A stretch of 64,000 bases of DNA from VRUE01 sp963725085 (GCA_963725085.1 CAVRXM010000001.1:186001-250000); one strand, 5' to 3'. Shown: positions 34,962 to 45,562, numbered from the stretch's first letter. A program made the numbers and translations. The notes: generated by a model from the letters alone, not told the origin.

Positions 34962-34967
34962 TAGACT
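34962..34967 (+). promoter_or_regulatory. -10 box of a leaderless promoter, acyl-CoA synthetase gene
   Basis: TAGACT, seven bases, then ATG 34975. The spacing favours ATG 34975 over the in-frame GTG at 34972. Confidence 0.4.
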
Positions 34968-34974
34968 CCCCGTG

Positions 34975-36757
34975 ATGGAGGAGCGGGGAACCCATTCCGC
35001 CACGCTTGCGGACCTTTTGCCGCGTGCCGCGGAGATGTACGCGGAGATGCCGGCGATCCGCTTCAAGGAGGGCGAGGAGTGGGTTTCGCGCACGTTCCGG
35101 CAGGTCGAGGAGACCGTCCGGCCGCTGGCGCTGGGCCTGGCCGGGCTCGGTGTCGAGAAGGGCGACAAGGTCTCGATCCTCGGCAACACCCGACCCGAGT
35201 GGACCTATTTCGACTTCGCCGCTCTCTCGATCGGCGCCGTCGTCGTCCCGATCTACCAGACCAACTCGCCGGAGGAGTGCCAGTACGTCCTCGAGAACTC
35301 CGACGCCAAGGTCGTGATCGTCGAGGACGACGAGCAGCTGGAGAAGATCCGCGCCGTCCGCGAGAGGCTTCCGATGCTCGAGCAGGTGATCCGGATGACG
35401 GGCTCGAGCGACGACGCGATCTCGCTCGAGGACCTGGCCGCCCGCGGCAGCGGCGACGGCCGCCGAATGGGAGCAGCGCTGGAGCGCGGTGACGAAGTCC
35501 GACGTCTGCACATTCATCTACACCTCGGGCACGACCGGGCCGCCGAAGGGCTGCGTGATCACCCACGGCAACTACCGCTCGATGCTGGACATGGTCAACG
35601 AGACCAGCGTCATCGAGGAGGAAGACATCACCTATCTCTACCTCCCCCTCGCCCACTCGTTCGCGCTGCTGATCCAGCTCGGCAGCTTCGACCTCGGGGC
35701 CACCCTCGCCTACTGGGAGCGGGACCCGCTGAAGATCCTCCCCAACCTGGCTGAACTCAGGCCGACCTATTTCCCCTCGGTGCCGCGGATCTTCGAGAAG
35801 ATCTACACCGCGGCGACCAGCGGGATGGAGAAAGAGGGTGGCCTGAAAAAGGCGATCTTCGATTGGGCGATCCGGGTCGGCGGCAAGATGCGGGACGCCG
35901 AACGGGCCGGCCGCGAGCCGGGCTTCCTGCTCCGCAAGCAGTACGAGTTCGCCGACAAGCGGGTCCTCTCGAAAATCCGCGGGCTGTTCGGCGGACGGCT
36001 GCGACTCGCGGTCTCCGGCGCGGCTCCGATCAGCCCCGACATCCTTCGCTTCTTCGACAGCGCCGGGGTGCTCGTGCTCGAGGGCTGGGGGATGACCGAG
36101 ACCTCGACCGCGGCGACGATCTCCTCGCCCGAGGACTTCAAGATCGGCACGATCGGCAAACCGTTCCCGGGGTGTGAGATCAAGATCGCCGACGACGGCG
36201 AGATCCTCGTCAAGGGCCCCAACGTCTTCCAGGGCTACTACAAGAACGAGGAGGCGACGAGGGAGACGATCGTCGACGGCTGGCTCCACACCGGCGACAT
36301 CGGCTCGATCGACGACGACGGGTTCATCAGGATCACCGGACGCAAGAAGGACATCATCATCACCGCGGGCGGCAAGAACATCACCCCGGCGAACCTCGAG
36401 AACGAGATCAAGCAGCACCCGCTGGTCTCGCAGTGCGTCGTCGTCGGCGACCGCCAGCCCTACCTCGTGGCGCTGGTCACGCTCGACCCCGAAGAGGCGG
36501 TCGCCTTCGCCAAGGAGCATGGCCTGCCGGAGGATCCCGAGCAGCTCAGCTCGAATCCCGAGATCCGCAAGGCGATCGAAGGCCACGTCGACGCGATCAA
36601 CGAGAAATTCGCCCGCGTCGAGCAGGTCAAGAAGATCGCGATCCTCCCCCGCGACCTCTCGCAGGAGGGCGGCGAGCTGACGCCGACCCTGAAGGTAAAG
36701 CGCGCCGTCGTCGCCCAGAAGCACGCCCCGGAGATCGAGAAGCTCTACGCGGGCTGA
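34975..36757 (+). CDS. Long-chain acyl-CoA synthetase (AMP-forming), FadD15-like (one frameshift)
   Basis: About 593 residues. After a shift near 35472 (one extra G in GACGGCC), the AMP-binding P-loop reads CTFIYTSGTTGPPKGCVITH. LEGWGMTETSTAATI is motif II, GWLHTGDIGSIDDDGFIRI the adenylate-binding Asp region, and GRKKDIIITAGGKNITPAN the hinge. ELTPTLKVKRAVV near the end holds the acyl-AMP lysine. It activates long-chain fatty acids for membrane lipid or storage-lipid use. The patatin lipase encoded next to it on the other strand could release its substrate. Confidence 0.88.
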
Positions 36758-36880
36758 GTCATCCCGGCGGAGGGTTGTAGCCTCTCCCATCAACCTCCTC
36801 CCGCCGAATCCAGCTGCCGGGTGAACGGTGCGGGGGCGATTGGAGGGGGGGATATGCCTCTCCCCTCGAACCCCGGGGCG

Positions 36881-38134
36881 TTAGGAGACCTCCTCGCCCG
36901 ATTGCCGCAGCAGGGCCGAGGTCGTCTGCTCGAGAACGCGACGCCAGGCCGACGTCTGCTCCGGCTCCTCCTCGGCGGCGCGCTCGACCACGCGTTGGAC
37001 CCGGCGCCCCGAGATCTCGAGCCCGTGGCGCTCGGCGACCTCGCCGTAGCGCTCGTAGTCCTGCGCGAGCGTCGCGGTGACCGACTCGAATCCGTGCTGG
37101 CCGATCCGGAGGCGTCGCGAGTAGTCCATGATCGGCGTCCCGAACATCAGCTCGTCGTTGGGCTCGGGCTCGACCAGGACGATGTCGACGCCGGGGTATT
37201 TCTCCTCCCAGTGCTTGACCGCCTCGTGCAGGCGCGCGTGGGCGATCAGCCGGAAGGTCTGGCTTGCGATCGCCGGCAGGCCCATGTCGGCGACCCGGCG
37301 GGCGCGGGTGCCGAAGACGGTCGTCAGGGACCTCTCGAAATCGTTGATGTAGGGAACCAGCGGGTTGACGACGACGATGAACTTCGCGCCCCTCTCGACC
37401 GCGATGTCGACGTTGGTGGTCGAGCGGATGCCGCCGTCGAGGAGGTGGCGGCCCTTCAGCTCGACCGGCTTGTAGAGGATTGGAAGCGCGGTCGAGCACT
37501 GGACCGCCTTGGAGATCGGCACGTCGCTCCAACCATCCTCGCCGAACACGATCCGCTCACAGGTGTCGAGGTCGGTCGCGGTGAGGTAGAGCTCGGGGTC
37601 GAGCAGGCGGAAGTCGTTGCTGCGGCCGGATTCGCCGAGGACGCCCTCGACGTAGTCGGCGATGCCATGGCCGGAGTAGATGCCGGTGGGCAGCGCCTCG
37701 GCGAGCCCGACGCCGACGTCGATCGCCGAGAAATCGCCCATCCGCATCAGGTTGCGGACCAGCTCCAGCGATCGCAGCGGCAGGGTTGCGGCTTTCTCGA
37801 CGAAGCCGAGGTAGTTGGGCTTCAGCACCTTGCTGAGGTCGAGATCGTCGAGGTCGGAGGGGACCCGCTCGTTGATCACCTGCATCATTTCGTCGGGTGT
37901 GACGCCGTTGGCGAGCATGCTCGCGACGAACGAGCCGGCGCTCGTGCCGACGTAGATGTCGAAGTTGTTGACGGTGCTGTTGACGGCGAGCAGATCGAGG
38001 GCGCGGAGGGCGCCGATCTCATAGACGCCGCCTGTCATGCCCCCTCCGCCGAGGACAAGGGCGGTCTTCGACGGGCGTTTGCGGCCACGCCTGCGACGTG
38101 GTCGCGAGGCCTCGATATCCACAACTTTGCCCAT
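36881..38134 (-). CDS. Patatin-like phospholipase
   Basis: Intact, 417 residues from ATG 38134. The oxyanion loop LVLGGGGMTGGVYEIG, the nucleophile serine in IYVGTSAGSF (GxSxG) and the catalytic Asp in HLLDGGIRSTTNVD make a complete Ser-Asp dyad. A basic RRRRGRKR stretch precedes the domain. It probably cleaves acyl chains from lipids at the membrane. Its start is 21 bp from the divergent dacB start and the two share overlapping -10 boxes. Confidence 0.88.
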   Translation of the reverse strand: MGKVVDIEASRPRRRRGRKRPSKTALVLGGGGMTGGVYEIGALRALDLLAVNSTVNNFDIYVGTSAGSFVASMLANGVTPDEMMQVINERVPSDLDDLDLSKVLKPNYLGFVEKAATLPLRSLELVRNLMRMGDFSAIDVGVGLAEALPTGIYSGHGIADYVEGVLGESGRSNDFRLLDPELYLTATDLDTCERIVFGEDGWSDVPISKAVQCSTALPILYKPVELKGRHLLDGGIRSTTNVDIAVERGAKFIVVVNPLVPYINDFERSLTTVFGTRARRVADMGLPAIASQTFRLIAHARLHEAVKHWEEKYPGVDIVLVEPEPNDELMFGTPIMDYSRRLRIGQHGFESVTATLAQDYERYGEVAERHGLEISGRRVQRVVERAAEEEPEQTSAWRRVLEQTTSALLRQSGEEVS

Positions 38135-38141
38135 CAACGTG

Positions 38142-38148
38142 GATTATC
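38142..38148. promoter_or_regulatory. Overlapping divergent -10 boxes between patatin and dacB
   Basis: GATTAT on the plus strand (38142-38147) is 8 bases before ATG 38156. GATAAT on the minus strand (38148-38143) is 8 bases before ATG 38134. The arrangement is symmetric, so one short element would drive two nearly leaderless transcripts in opposite directions. Confidence 0.45.
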
Positions 38149-38155
38149 CCAGGAG

Positions 38156-39400
38156 ATGCGGTGGACTCCCCCCTCAATATTCGTGCTTGCTCTCGCATTG
38201 AGCGCCCTTTTGGCCGCTCCGACGGCCTTTGCCAGCGAAGGGTGCAGCGCGCTCCAGAGCCGCGTCGTGCGCGGCGGCGGCGAGGCGAGCGGACTGTTCG
38301 TCCTCGACGCCGACACCGGTCGGGTCGTCTGCAGGCGGGCGCCGAGCCGGCGCTTCTCGCTGGCCTCGAACATGAAGCTGTTCACGACCGCGACGGCGAT
38401 CGGCCGCCTCGGCCCGGAAACGCGGATCCCGACCAAGGTCGAGGCCAGCGGCAGCGTCGACGAGCGCGGTGTCCTCGACGGCAGCCTCTACCTCGTCGGC
38501 GGCGGCGACCCGGCCCTCGGCACTCCCTCCTTCTACGACCGCTTCCTCGGCGGCCTCGGCACCAACCTCTTCGGGCTGAGGAGCCAGATCAGCGCCGACG
38601 GCATCACCGCCGTCAGGGGGCGGCTCTACGCCGACGACACGATCTTCGACCACCTGCGCGGCGTCGCCGACTCCGGCTACGCCACGAGCCCCTACATCGG
38701 CCCGCTCTCCGGCCTCGCCTTCGACGCCGGCTTCTCCAGCTCGAGCGCGACCAGCTTCGCCTCCGACCCCGCCCGCCTCGCTGCCACCAAGCTCGCGCGC
38801 TCGCTCGACGCCGCCGGGGTCGACGTCCGCGCCCAGCCGGCGCTCGCCAGGGCCCCGGCCGACGCGGAAACGGTCGCGGTCGTACGCTCGCCGACGATCG
38901 CACGCCTCGCCGCGGCGACCAACGTCCCCTCGAACAACTTCTACGCCGAGACGCTGATCAAGCTGCTCGGAGCTCGGTTCGGCGGCTCCGGCAGCACCGC
39001 CGCCGGGGCGGCCGTCGTCAAGCAGTTCGCGCGCTCGGAGGGCTCCTACGTCCACGCCGTCGACGGCTCGGGCCTGACCCGCACCGGCAGGGCCTCGACC
39101 GGCGAGGTCGCCCGCTTCCTGGAGGCGATGCGGGCCGAGCCCTACGGCGAGGATTTCATCGACTCGCTTGCCGTCGCCGGCCGCGAAGGGACGGTCGCCG
39201 ACCGCATGCGACGGGACCGCGGCGGCGGGCGCTGCCGGGTCAAGACCGGCACGCTGACCGGCGTCAGCGCCCTCTCCGGCTACTGCTTCAACGGCAGCGG
39301 CCGGACGATGATCTTCTCGATCCTGATGAACGGTGTCCGCGACCTCAACCTCGCCCACCTCGAGCAGGACCGGATCGCCGCCGCCGTCGCGAGCTACTGA
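38156..39400 (+). CDS. dacB: D-alanyl-D-alanine carboxypeptidase/endopeptidase (PBP4, peptidase S13)
   Basis: Intact, 414 residues. A signal peptide (IFVLALALSALLAAPTAFA) leads to an exported enzyme. The penicillin-binding motifs are SNMK (SxxK, in SLASNMKLFTT), SNN (in NVPSNNFYAE) and KTG (in CRVKTGTLTGVS). VDGSGLTRTGRAS is also typical of PBP4. It trims peptidoglycan cross-links or stem peptides. The stop codon overlaps the ligA stop on the other strand. Confidence 0.9.
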   Translation: MRWTPPSIFVLALALSALLAAPTAFASEGCSALQSRVVRGGGEASGLFVLDADTGRVVCRRAPSRRFSLASNMKLFTTATAIGRLGPETRIPTKVEASGSVDERGVLDGSLYLVGGGDPALGTPSFYDRFLGGLGTNLFGLRSQISADGITAVRGRLYADDTIFDHLRGVADSGYATSPYIGPLSGLAFDAGFSSSSATSFASDPARLAATKLARSLDAAGVDVRAQPALARAPADAETVAVVRSPTIARLAAATNVPSNNFYAETLIKLLGARFGGSGSTAAGAAVVKQFARSEGSYVHAVDGSGLTRTGRASTGEVARFLEAMRAEPYGEDFIDSLAVAGREGTVADRMRRDRGGGRCRVKTGTLTGVSALSGYCFNGSGRTMIFSILMNGVRDLNLAHLEQDRIAAAVASY

Positions 39401-41418
39401 ACCAGCTCCAGCAGGCCGGCCTCGTCGAGCACCTCGGTGCCGAGCTCCTCGGCCTTCGCCAGCTTCGAGCCGGGGTTGTCGCCGGCGACGACGTAGTCGG
39501 TGTTCTTCGAGACCGAGTTGACGACCTTGCCGCCCGCCGCCTTGATCAGCGCCGCCGCCTCCTCGCGGGTGAGGTCCGCGAGGGTGCCGGTGAGGACCAG
39601 GGTGCGGCCCTCGAGCGGGCCGCCCTCGGCGCGCCGCTCCGAGGCGTCCTGCTCCAGCCGCAGGCCCTTCTCGCGCAGCTTCCCGATCAGCTCCCAGGTG
39701 CGCTCGTCGGCGAGCGACTCGGCGATCTGCACGGCCATGATCGGCCCCACTCCCTCGACCTCCTCGATCAGCTCGGGATCGGCGGCGTGGAGCGCGTCGA
39801 TCGAGCCGAAGTGGTCGGCCAGGGCCTCGGCGGTGACGTAGCCGACGCCCGGCAGGCCGAGGGCGTAGAGGACCCGTTTGAAGGGGCGCCCGCGGGAGGC
39901 GTCGATCGCCGCCAGCAGGTTGCGGGCCGAGACCTCGCCGAACCCCTCGAGCCCGACCAGCTTCTCCTCGTCGAGCTCGTAGATGTCGGCGACGTCGGCG
40001 ATCAGGCCCTCCTCGAGGAAGCGCAGCGCCTGCTTCTCGCCGAGGCCGTCGATGTCCATCGCCCCCTTGCTGACGAAGTGCTTGACGTGCTGGAAGGACT
40101 GGCCCGGGCAGCCGGCGCGGTTGGGGCAGATCGTGAAGACCGAGTCCTCGGGCTTGACGGTCTCGGTGTCGCAGGCCGGGCAGCGCTTCGGCGGTTTGGC
40201 GCGTCGGGTGCGCTTCGGCCGTTTCTGGATCAGCGGCGAGACGACCTGGGGGATCACGTCGCCGGCCCGCATCACGACGACCTCGTCGCCGACCCGACGT
40301 CCTTGCGGGCGAGGTCCTCCTCGTTGTGGAGGGTCGCGGTCGAGACCGTGACGCCGCCGACGTGGACCGGCTCGAGCATCGCGAACGGGACCAGGTGGCC
40401 GGTGCGGCCGACGTTCCAGACGACGTCGAGCAGCTTCGTCGTCGCCGTCGTCGGCGGGAACTTCCAGGCGATCGCCCAGCGCGGCTCGCGGCCGACGACG
40501 CCGAGCTCCCGCCACAGCGCCCGCTCGTCGACCTTGACGACGACGCCGTCGATCTCGTAGTCGAGCTCCTCGCGCCGCTCCTCCCACCAGCTGGCAGCGC
40601 TTGACGACCTACTCGACGCCGGCGTGGTGGTCGGTGTCGGGGTTGACCTTGAAGCCGCGCTCGCGCAGCCACTCGACCTCGTCGATGTGGGTTGGCGAGG
40701 TCGAGGCCCCGGGCGGCGCCGATCCCGTAGCACCAGATCGAGAGCGGCCGTTCGGCGGCGAGCGCCGGGTCGAGCTGGCGGATCGCCCCGGCGGCCGAGT
40801 TGCGAGGGTTCGCGAAGGTCGGCTCGCCGGCCTCGGCCCGGCGTTCGTTCAGGGCCTTGAAGTCGGCGATCGGGAGGTAGATCTCACCCCGCACTTCGAC
40901 CAGCTCGGGCGGGCCGGGGATCCGCAGCGGGATCGCCCCGATCGTCCGCAGGTTGCGGGTCACGTCCTCGCCGACCCGGCCGTCGCCGCGGGTCGCGCCG
41001 CGGACGAGGACGCCGTCCTCGTAGGTGAGCGAGATCGCGAGGCCGTCGATCTTCGGCTCGGTCGTGTAGCTGAACTCCGAGGCGCGCGATGTCGAGGCGT
41101 TTCAGGTGGTTGCGGAGCCGCGTCTCCCAGGCCCGCAGCTCCTCCTCGCTGCGGGCGTTGGCGAGCGAGAGCATCTGCTCGACGTGCTCGACCCGCTCGA
41201 AGCGGTCGAGCGGCGGCGCCCCGACCCTCTGGGTCGGGGAGTCGGGGGTGAGGAGCTCGGGGTTGCTCGGCCTCGATCGCGCGCAGCTCGTCGAGCAGCT
41301 CGTCGTAGCGCGTCGTCGCCGATCTCGGGTTCGTCGAGGACGTAGTAGTAGGTGGTTGTGCCGCGCCAGCTCCTCGCGCAGCTCGGCCGCACGCTTGGCA
41401 GGCGTCGGCGGCGCTCAT
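39394..41418 (-). CDS. ligA: NAD-dependent DNA ligase (several frameshifts)
   Basis: Read from ATG 41418 (MSAADACQ) to TAG 39396-39394, about 675 residues, the normal LigA length. KIDGLAISL near 41050 is the adenylation KxDG, then ATRGDGRVGEDVTRNLRTIG and NPRNSAAGAIRQLDP. The C-terminal 390 residues hold the zinc finger (CPACDTE...CPNRAGCPGQ), HhH repeats (GLPGVGYVTAEALADHF, IEEVEGVGPIMAVQI) and a BRCT domain. At least six shifts occur, mostly in 40.3-41.4 kb. The gene is essential, so these must be base errors. Confidence 0.9.
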
Positions 41419-42223
41419 ACCGTCGAGGCGAGCATCGCCTCGAAGTCGATCTCCCGCAGCCGCTCCAGCCCCCCGTGGTCGGTGAGGTCGAAGTGGATCG
41501 GGGTGACCGAGACCCTGCCCCGCGCCACCGCCGAGAGGTCGGTCCCCTCCTCGTCCTTGAACGAGGGCTCGAACCCGTAGATCTCGTAGCGGAGCTTGCC
41601 CGTCTCGGCGTCCTCGCCGACCAGCTTCAGCTCGTCGTTGTAGAGGCGTTTGCCGAGCTCGCGTCACCTCGATCCCGGTCGGCTCGCCGGCGGGGAAGTT
41701 GACGTTGACCAGGGTCTCCGGCGGCATCGAGCCCGCTCGGCGAGGCGCTTCACCAGCTCGTGCCGTGAACGGTCGCCGCGAAGCCGAACTCGAAGCGGCC
41801 GCTGACGTAGCCCATGCCGCCGCCGGAGGACTGCTGGGAGACGGCCAGCGCCGGGATCCCGAGGACGATCCCCTCGAACGCCGCCGCGACAGTCCCCGAG
41901 TAGGTGATGTCGTCGCCGAGGTTGGAGCCGTGGTTGATGCCGGAGACGATCAGGTCCGGCCGGCCGCCGAGCAGCCCGAGGTCGGCGAAGCGGACGCAGT
42001 CGACCGGCGTGCCGTCGGTCGCGAAGCCGCGATCGCCGTCGCCGAACTCGACCTCCTCGACCGTCAGCGGCGAGCGGGTCGTGATGCTGCGCGCCGTCGC
42101 GCTCCGGTTCGAGTCGGGCGCGATCACGTCGACCTCGACGCCCTCGAGCTCGCGCAGGGCCCGCCGCGCGGCCTGCAGGCCGGGGGCGGAGATCCCGTCG
42201 TCGTTGGTCAGGAGGACCCTCAC
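41415..42223 (-). CDS. surE: 5'/3'-nucleotidase SurE (frameshifted)
   Basis: VRVLLTNDDGISAPGLQAAR begins the protein, with the metal-binding Asp pair. IAPDSNRSATARSIT, DGTPVDCVRF and LIVSGINHGSNLGDDITYSG complete the active site. After shifts near 41745 and 41665, NVNFPAGEPTGIEVTR, YNDELKLVGEDAETGKLRYE and TDHGGLERL follow. About 269 residues. It removes phosphate from nucleotides. TGA 41417-41415 overlaps the ligA ATG, so the two are co-translated. Confidence 0.88.
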
Positions 42224-42259
42224 GGGGCCGATTCTAGGTTGCGCTGCATACTGCTCGCG

Positions 42260-42995
42260 GTGGCGACGGTCCGACTGGACATCGAATACGACGGAGGCGG
42301 GTTCAGCGGCTGGGCCAGGCAGCCGGGCCTGCGGACGGTCCAGGGCGAGCTGGAGACGGCGCTGGCGACGCTCCTCGCGGATCAGAGGTCGACCTGACCG
42401 TCGCCGGCCGCACCGACGCCGGGGTCCACGCGCTCGGCCAGGTCGCGAGCTTCAGTACCGAGACGCCGCTGCCGGCCGACCTGGCTCGCGCCGTCAACTC
42501 GGTCGGCCCCGACGACATCGCCGTCACCGCCGCGACCGTCGTCGCAGACGGCTTCGACGCGCGCCGCGACGCGACCTCGCGCAGCTACCGCTACCGCGTC
42601 CTCGCCGCGAGGGCGCCGAGCCCGTTCGAGCGCGGACGCGCCCTCTGGTGGCCGCACACGCTCGACCGGCCCGCGCTCGACGCCTGCGCCGCCGCCCTGC
42701 CGGGACCCACGACTTCACCGCCTTCACCCCGACCCAGACCGACCACGTCCGCTTCGAGCGCGACATCCTCGACGCAGGCTGGCATTGGGATGGTGGGACG
42801 GGCGTACTTCGGATCACCGCCGACGCCTTCATGCGCAACATGGTCCGCGTCCTCGTCGGCACGATGCTCGAGGTCGCCTCAGGCCGCCGCACGGTCGAGG
42901 ACTTCACCAACCTCCTCGCCGGCGCCCCCCGCTCCGCCGCCGGCGACACCGCCCCGCCCCACGGCCTCTACCTCGAGTCAGTCACCTACTCCTGA
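42260..42995 (+). CDS. truA: tRNA pseudouridine(38-40) synthase TruA (frameshifted)
   Basis: GTG 42260 gives VRLDIEYDGGGFSGWARQPG; after a shift near 42390 comes VAGRTDAGVHALGQVASF, whose Asp is the catalytic residue, and RRDATSRSYRYRVLA. A second shift near 42705 leads to GTHDFTAFTPTQ and ADAFMRNMVRVLVGTMLEV. About 245 residues. It modifies the anticodon stem of many tRNAs. It is divergent from surE and ends at a bidirectional terminator shared with the ribosomal operon. Confidence 0.9.
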
Positions 42996-43077
42996 GCCCA
43001 GTCGGGCTCACTCGGCTGGGGATCAATGGGACGGCTTGGCGAAGGGGTTGTTTGCCCTTCGAACTGGCGGATACTCA

Positions 43078-43105
43078 AAACGCCGGCCTGATTAGGCCGG
43101 CGTTT
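43078..43105. terminator. Bidirectional intrinsic terminator between truA and rplQ
   Basis: A perfect 12-bp stem (AAACGCCGGCCT with AGGCCGGCGTTT) around loop GATT gives a U-run on either strand. It ends truA on the plus strand and the long ribosomal operon on the minus strand. Confidence 0.9.
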
Positions 43106-43134
43106 GTCAGGGCGAGAGGGCTACCGATCCCTCC

Positions 43135-43488
43135 CTAAACCAGCTCCAGAAAGACCATCTCGGTCGAGTCCGACTTGCGCGGGCCGAGCTTGACGATCCG
43201 CGTGTAGCCGCCGGGCCGGTCGACGTAGCGCGGCGCGACCTCCTCGAACAGCTTGTGGACGATGAACTTGTCGTTGTGGAGCGTGGCGAGGGCCTGGCGC
43301 CGGGCGTGCAGGTCGCCGCGTTTGGCGAGCGTGATCAGCTGCTCGACCTCGGGCTTGACGGCCTTGGCCTTCGCCTGGCTGGTCTTGATCCGCTCGTGCT
43401 CGATCAGCTGCTTGGAGAGGTTCGAGAGCAGCGCCTCGCGATGCGAGGAGGTCCGGCTCAGCTTGTTGCGCTTCTTGCGGTGCCGCAT
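43135..43488 (-). CDS. rplQ: 50S ribosomal protein L17
   Basis: Intact, 117 residues: MRHRKKRNKLSRTSSHREAL, TSQAKAKAVKPEVEQLI and YTRIVKLGPRKSDSTEMVFL are all typical. L17 binds 23S rRNA near the exit tunnel. Last gene of the superoperon, about 30 bp after rpoA and before the terminator. Confidence 0.96.
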   Translation of the reverse strand: MRHRKKRNKLSRTSSHREALLSNLSKQLIEHERIKTSQAKAKAVKPEVEQLITLAKRGDLHARRQALATLHNDKFIVHKLFEEVAPRYVDRPGGYTRIVKLGPRKSDSTEMVFLELV

Positions 43489-43517
43489 CGCTCTCGCTCC
43501 TCCGCTCGCCTCTCGCC

Positions 43518-44501
43518 TCAGTCCTGCTGGAGGTCGAGGCCGCGGGAGTGCAGGGTCTCGATCACTTCCTCGATCGATTTCTGAGCCGAAGTTCGGGATC
43601 GCGTTCAGCTCGGTGCGGGTCTTGCGCACCAGGTCGCCGACGGTCTGCACGCCGGCCCGCTTGAGGCAGTTGTAGGAGCGGACGCCGAGCTCGAGCTCCT
43701 CGATCAGGATCTCGTCGAGGCCGTTGCTCGACGGCGGCCCCGTCGCCGCCGGTCGCCGTCGAGCCCGTCGCCGGCGGGGATCGCGACCGGTTCGCGCGCG
43801 GTCAGCTCCTCGACCCGCTCGGCGTCGGTGAAGATCGCCAGGGTCTTGATCAGGATCTCGGAGGCCTCGCGCAGCGCCGCGGCCGGCTCGATCGAGCCGT
43901 CGGTCTCGAGGTCGAGGGTCAGTTTGTCGAAGTCGGTCCGCTGGCCGACGCGGGCCGCGGCGACCGAGTAGGAGGCGCGGCGGATCGGCGAGAAGATCGA
44001 GTCGATCGGGATCACGCCGATCGGCTGGTCGTCGGACTTGTTGTCTTCGGCGGCGGAGTAGCCGCGGCCGCGGCCGATCGTCAGGTAGACCTCGAGTTTG
44101 GTTTTCTTCTCGAGCGTCGCGATCGGCGCGTCGGGGTTGAGGATCTCGACTCCGGAGGGGAGGTCGATGTCCTTCGCCTTGACCTCGCCCGGGCCGGTGG
44201 CGACGAGCGGCGCCTCGACTTCGTCGGCGTCGGTGTGCATGCGGACGACGAGGTCCTTCAGGTTGAGGACGATGTCGGTGACGTCCTCTTTGACGCCGGG
44301 CACGCTCGAGAACTCGTGCGCGACGCCCTCGATGCGGACGCTGGTGACCGCGGCGCCGCCCAGCGAGGACAGCAGCACGCGGCGCAGGCCGTTGCCGAAG
44401 GTGTAGCCGAAGCCCTTGTCGAGCGGCTCGATGGTGAAGGTGCCGCGACGGTCGTCGACCTTCTCTGAGGTGATGCGGGGGACCTGGAAGTCAGTGGTCA
44501 T
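43518..44501 (-). CDS. rpoA: DNA-directed RNA polymerase subunit alpha (two frameshifts)
   Basis: The N-terminal domain is intact (FTIEPLDKGFGYTFGNGLRR, VLLSSLGGAAVTSVRIEGV, EVYLTIGRGRGYSAAEDNKS). Shifts near 43735 and 43590 split the C-terminal domain, which still reads LIEELELGVRSYNCLKRAGV, TRTELNAIPNFG and QKSIEEVIETLHSRGLDL. About 327 residues. The second shift is explained by one extra T. The C-terminal domain contacts UP elements and activators. Essential, so the breaks are base errors. Confidence 0.93.
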
Positions 44502-44540
44502 GAGTTCCTTGCGTATGGGATGTTTCGGAATCGGTCCGGA

Positions 44541-45161
44541 CTACTTGGAGTACAGCTCGACGATGAGCTGCTCCTGTACCGGCGCCGAGATCTCCGCGCG
44601 CTCGGGGTAGCGCAGGATCTTGGCGGTAAGCGAATCGTGGTCGGCCTGGAGCCAGGCCGGCACGGTCGAGACAAGCTCTGTTGCCTTGCGGATCGTGTCC
44701 GTGGCGGCTGAGTCGGCCTTGATCGAGATCACGTCCTCGGGGCGCACCTGGTAGGAGGGGACGTCGACCCGGCGGCCGTTGACCATCCAGTGGCCGTGGC
44801 GGATCAGCTGGCGGGCCTGGCGCCGCGAGGCGGCGAAGCCGAGCCGGACCAGGACGTTGTCCAGACGCGACTCGAGCAGGCGCAGCAGGTTCTCGCCGGT
44901 GACGCCCTCCTGGCGCGCGGCCTTTTCGTAGTAGGCGCGGAACTGCTTCTCGAGCACCTGGTAGTAGCGGCGCGTCTTCTGCTTCTCGCGCAGCTGCACG
45001 CGGTACTCGGACTGCCGCATCCGGCCGCGGCCGTGCTCGCCGGGCGGGTAGGAGCGGCGCTCGACGCCGCACTTGTCGGTGAAGCAGCGCTCGCCCTTGA
45101 GGAAGAGCTTCTGGCCCTCGCGCCGGCACTGCTTGCACTGGGGAGAGGTATCGCGCGCCAT
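44541..45161 (-). CDS. rpsD: 30S ribosomal protein S4
   Basis: Intact, 206 residues. The N-terminal zinc-binding form is present, with cysteines in CKQCRREG and CFTDKC. The S4 RNA-binding domain reads RLDNVLVRLGFAASRRQARQ and HGHWMVNGRRVDVPSYQV. Primary 16S rRNA binder and often the repressor of the alpha operon. It overlaps the rpsK stop by one base pair position. Confidence 0.96.
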   Translation of the reverse strand: MARDTSPQCKQCRREGQKLFLKGERCFTDKCGVERRSYPPGEHGRGRMRQSEYRVQLREKQKTRRYYQVLEKQFRAYYEKAARQEGVTGENLLRLLESRLDNVLVRLGFAASRRQARQLIRHGHWMVNGRRVDVPSYQVRPEDVISIKADSAATDTIRKATELVSTVPAWLQADHDSLTAKILRYPERAEISAPVQEQLIVELYSK

Positions 45162-45562
45162 CAGACCCTCCGCCGCTTCTTCGGGCGGCAGCCGTTGTGG
45201 GCCTGCGGGGAGACGTCCTTGACGGTCGTCACTTCGAGGCCGGCGGCCTGCAGCGAGCGGATCGCCGTCTCGCGGCCGGAGCCGGCGCCCTTGGCGAAGA
45301 CCTCGACCTTTTCGAGGCCGTGTTCCATGCCTTTCTTGGCGGCGGCGTCGGCGGTCACCTGGGCGGCGAAGGGGGTCGACTTGCGCGAGCCTTTGAAGCC
45401 CGCCGAGCCGGCCGACTCCCAGGCGATCACGTTGCCCTGGGTGTCGGTGAGGGTGACGATCGTGTTGTTGAAGGAAGTCTTGATGTGGGCCTGGCCGTAG
45501 GCGATGTTCTTTTTGACGCGGCGCCGGGTGCGCCCTTTCGCGGGTTTTTTCGCGGTTGCCAT
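45161..45562 (-). CDS. rpsK: 30S ribosomal protein S11
   Basis: Intact, 133 residues: KKNIAYGQAHIKTSFNNTIV, TLTDTQGNVIAWESAGSAGF and VKDVSPQAHNGCRPKKRRRV. Platform protein of the 30S subunit. Lies 12 bp after rpsM. Confidence 0.97.
   Translation of the reverse strand: MATAKKPAKGRTRRRVKKNIAYGQAHIKTSFNNTIVTLTDTQGNVIAWESAGSAGFKGSRKSTPFAAQVTADAAAKKGMEHGLEKVEVFAKGAGSGRETAIRSLQAAGLEVTTVKDVSPQAHNGCRPKKRRRV

Noticed and set aside
36758..36880. Terminator between the acyl-CoA synthetase and patatin genes
   Set aside because: GGAGGGG and CCCCTC-type runs could pair, but there is no clean stem-loop with a T-run, so I did not annotate it.
36821..40963. Very long overlapping ORFs on both strands over patatin, dacB and ligA
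   Set aside because: They are antisense or out-of-frame shadows caused by high GC; they show Arg/Pro/Gly-rich composition and no domains, while the genes given have complete motifs.
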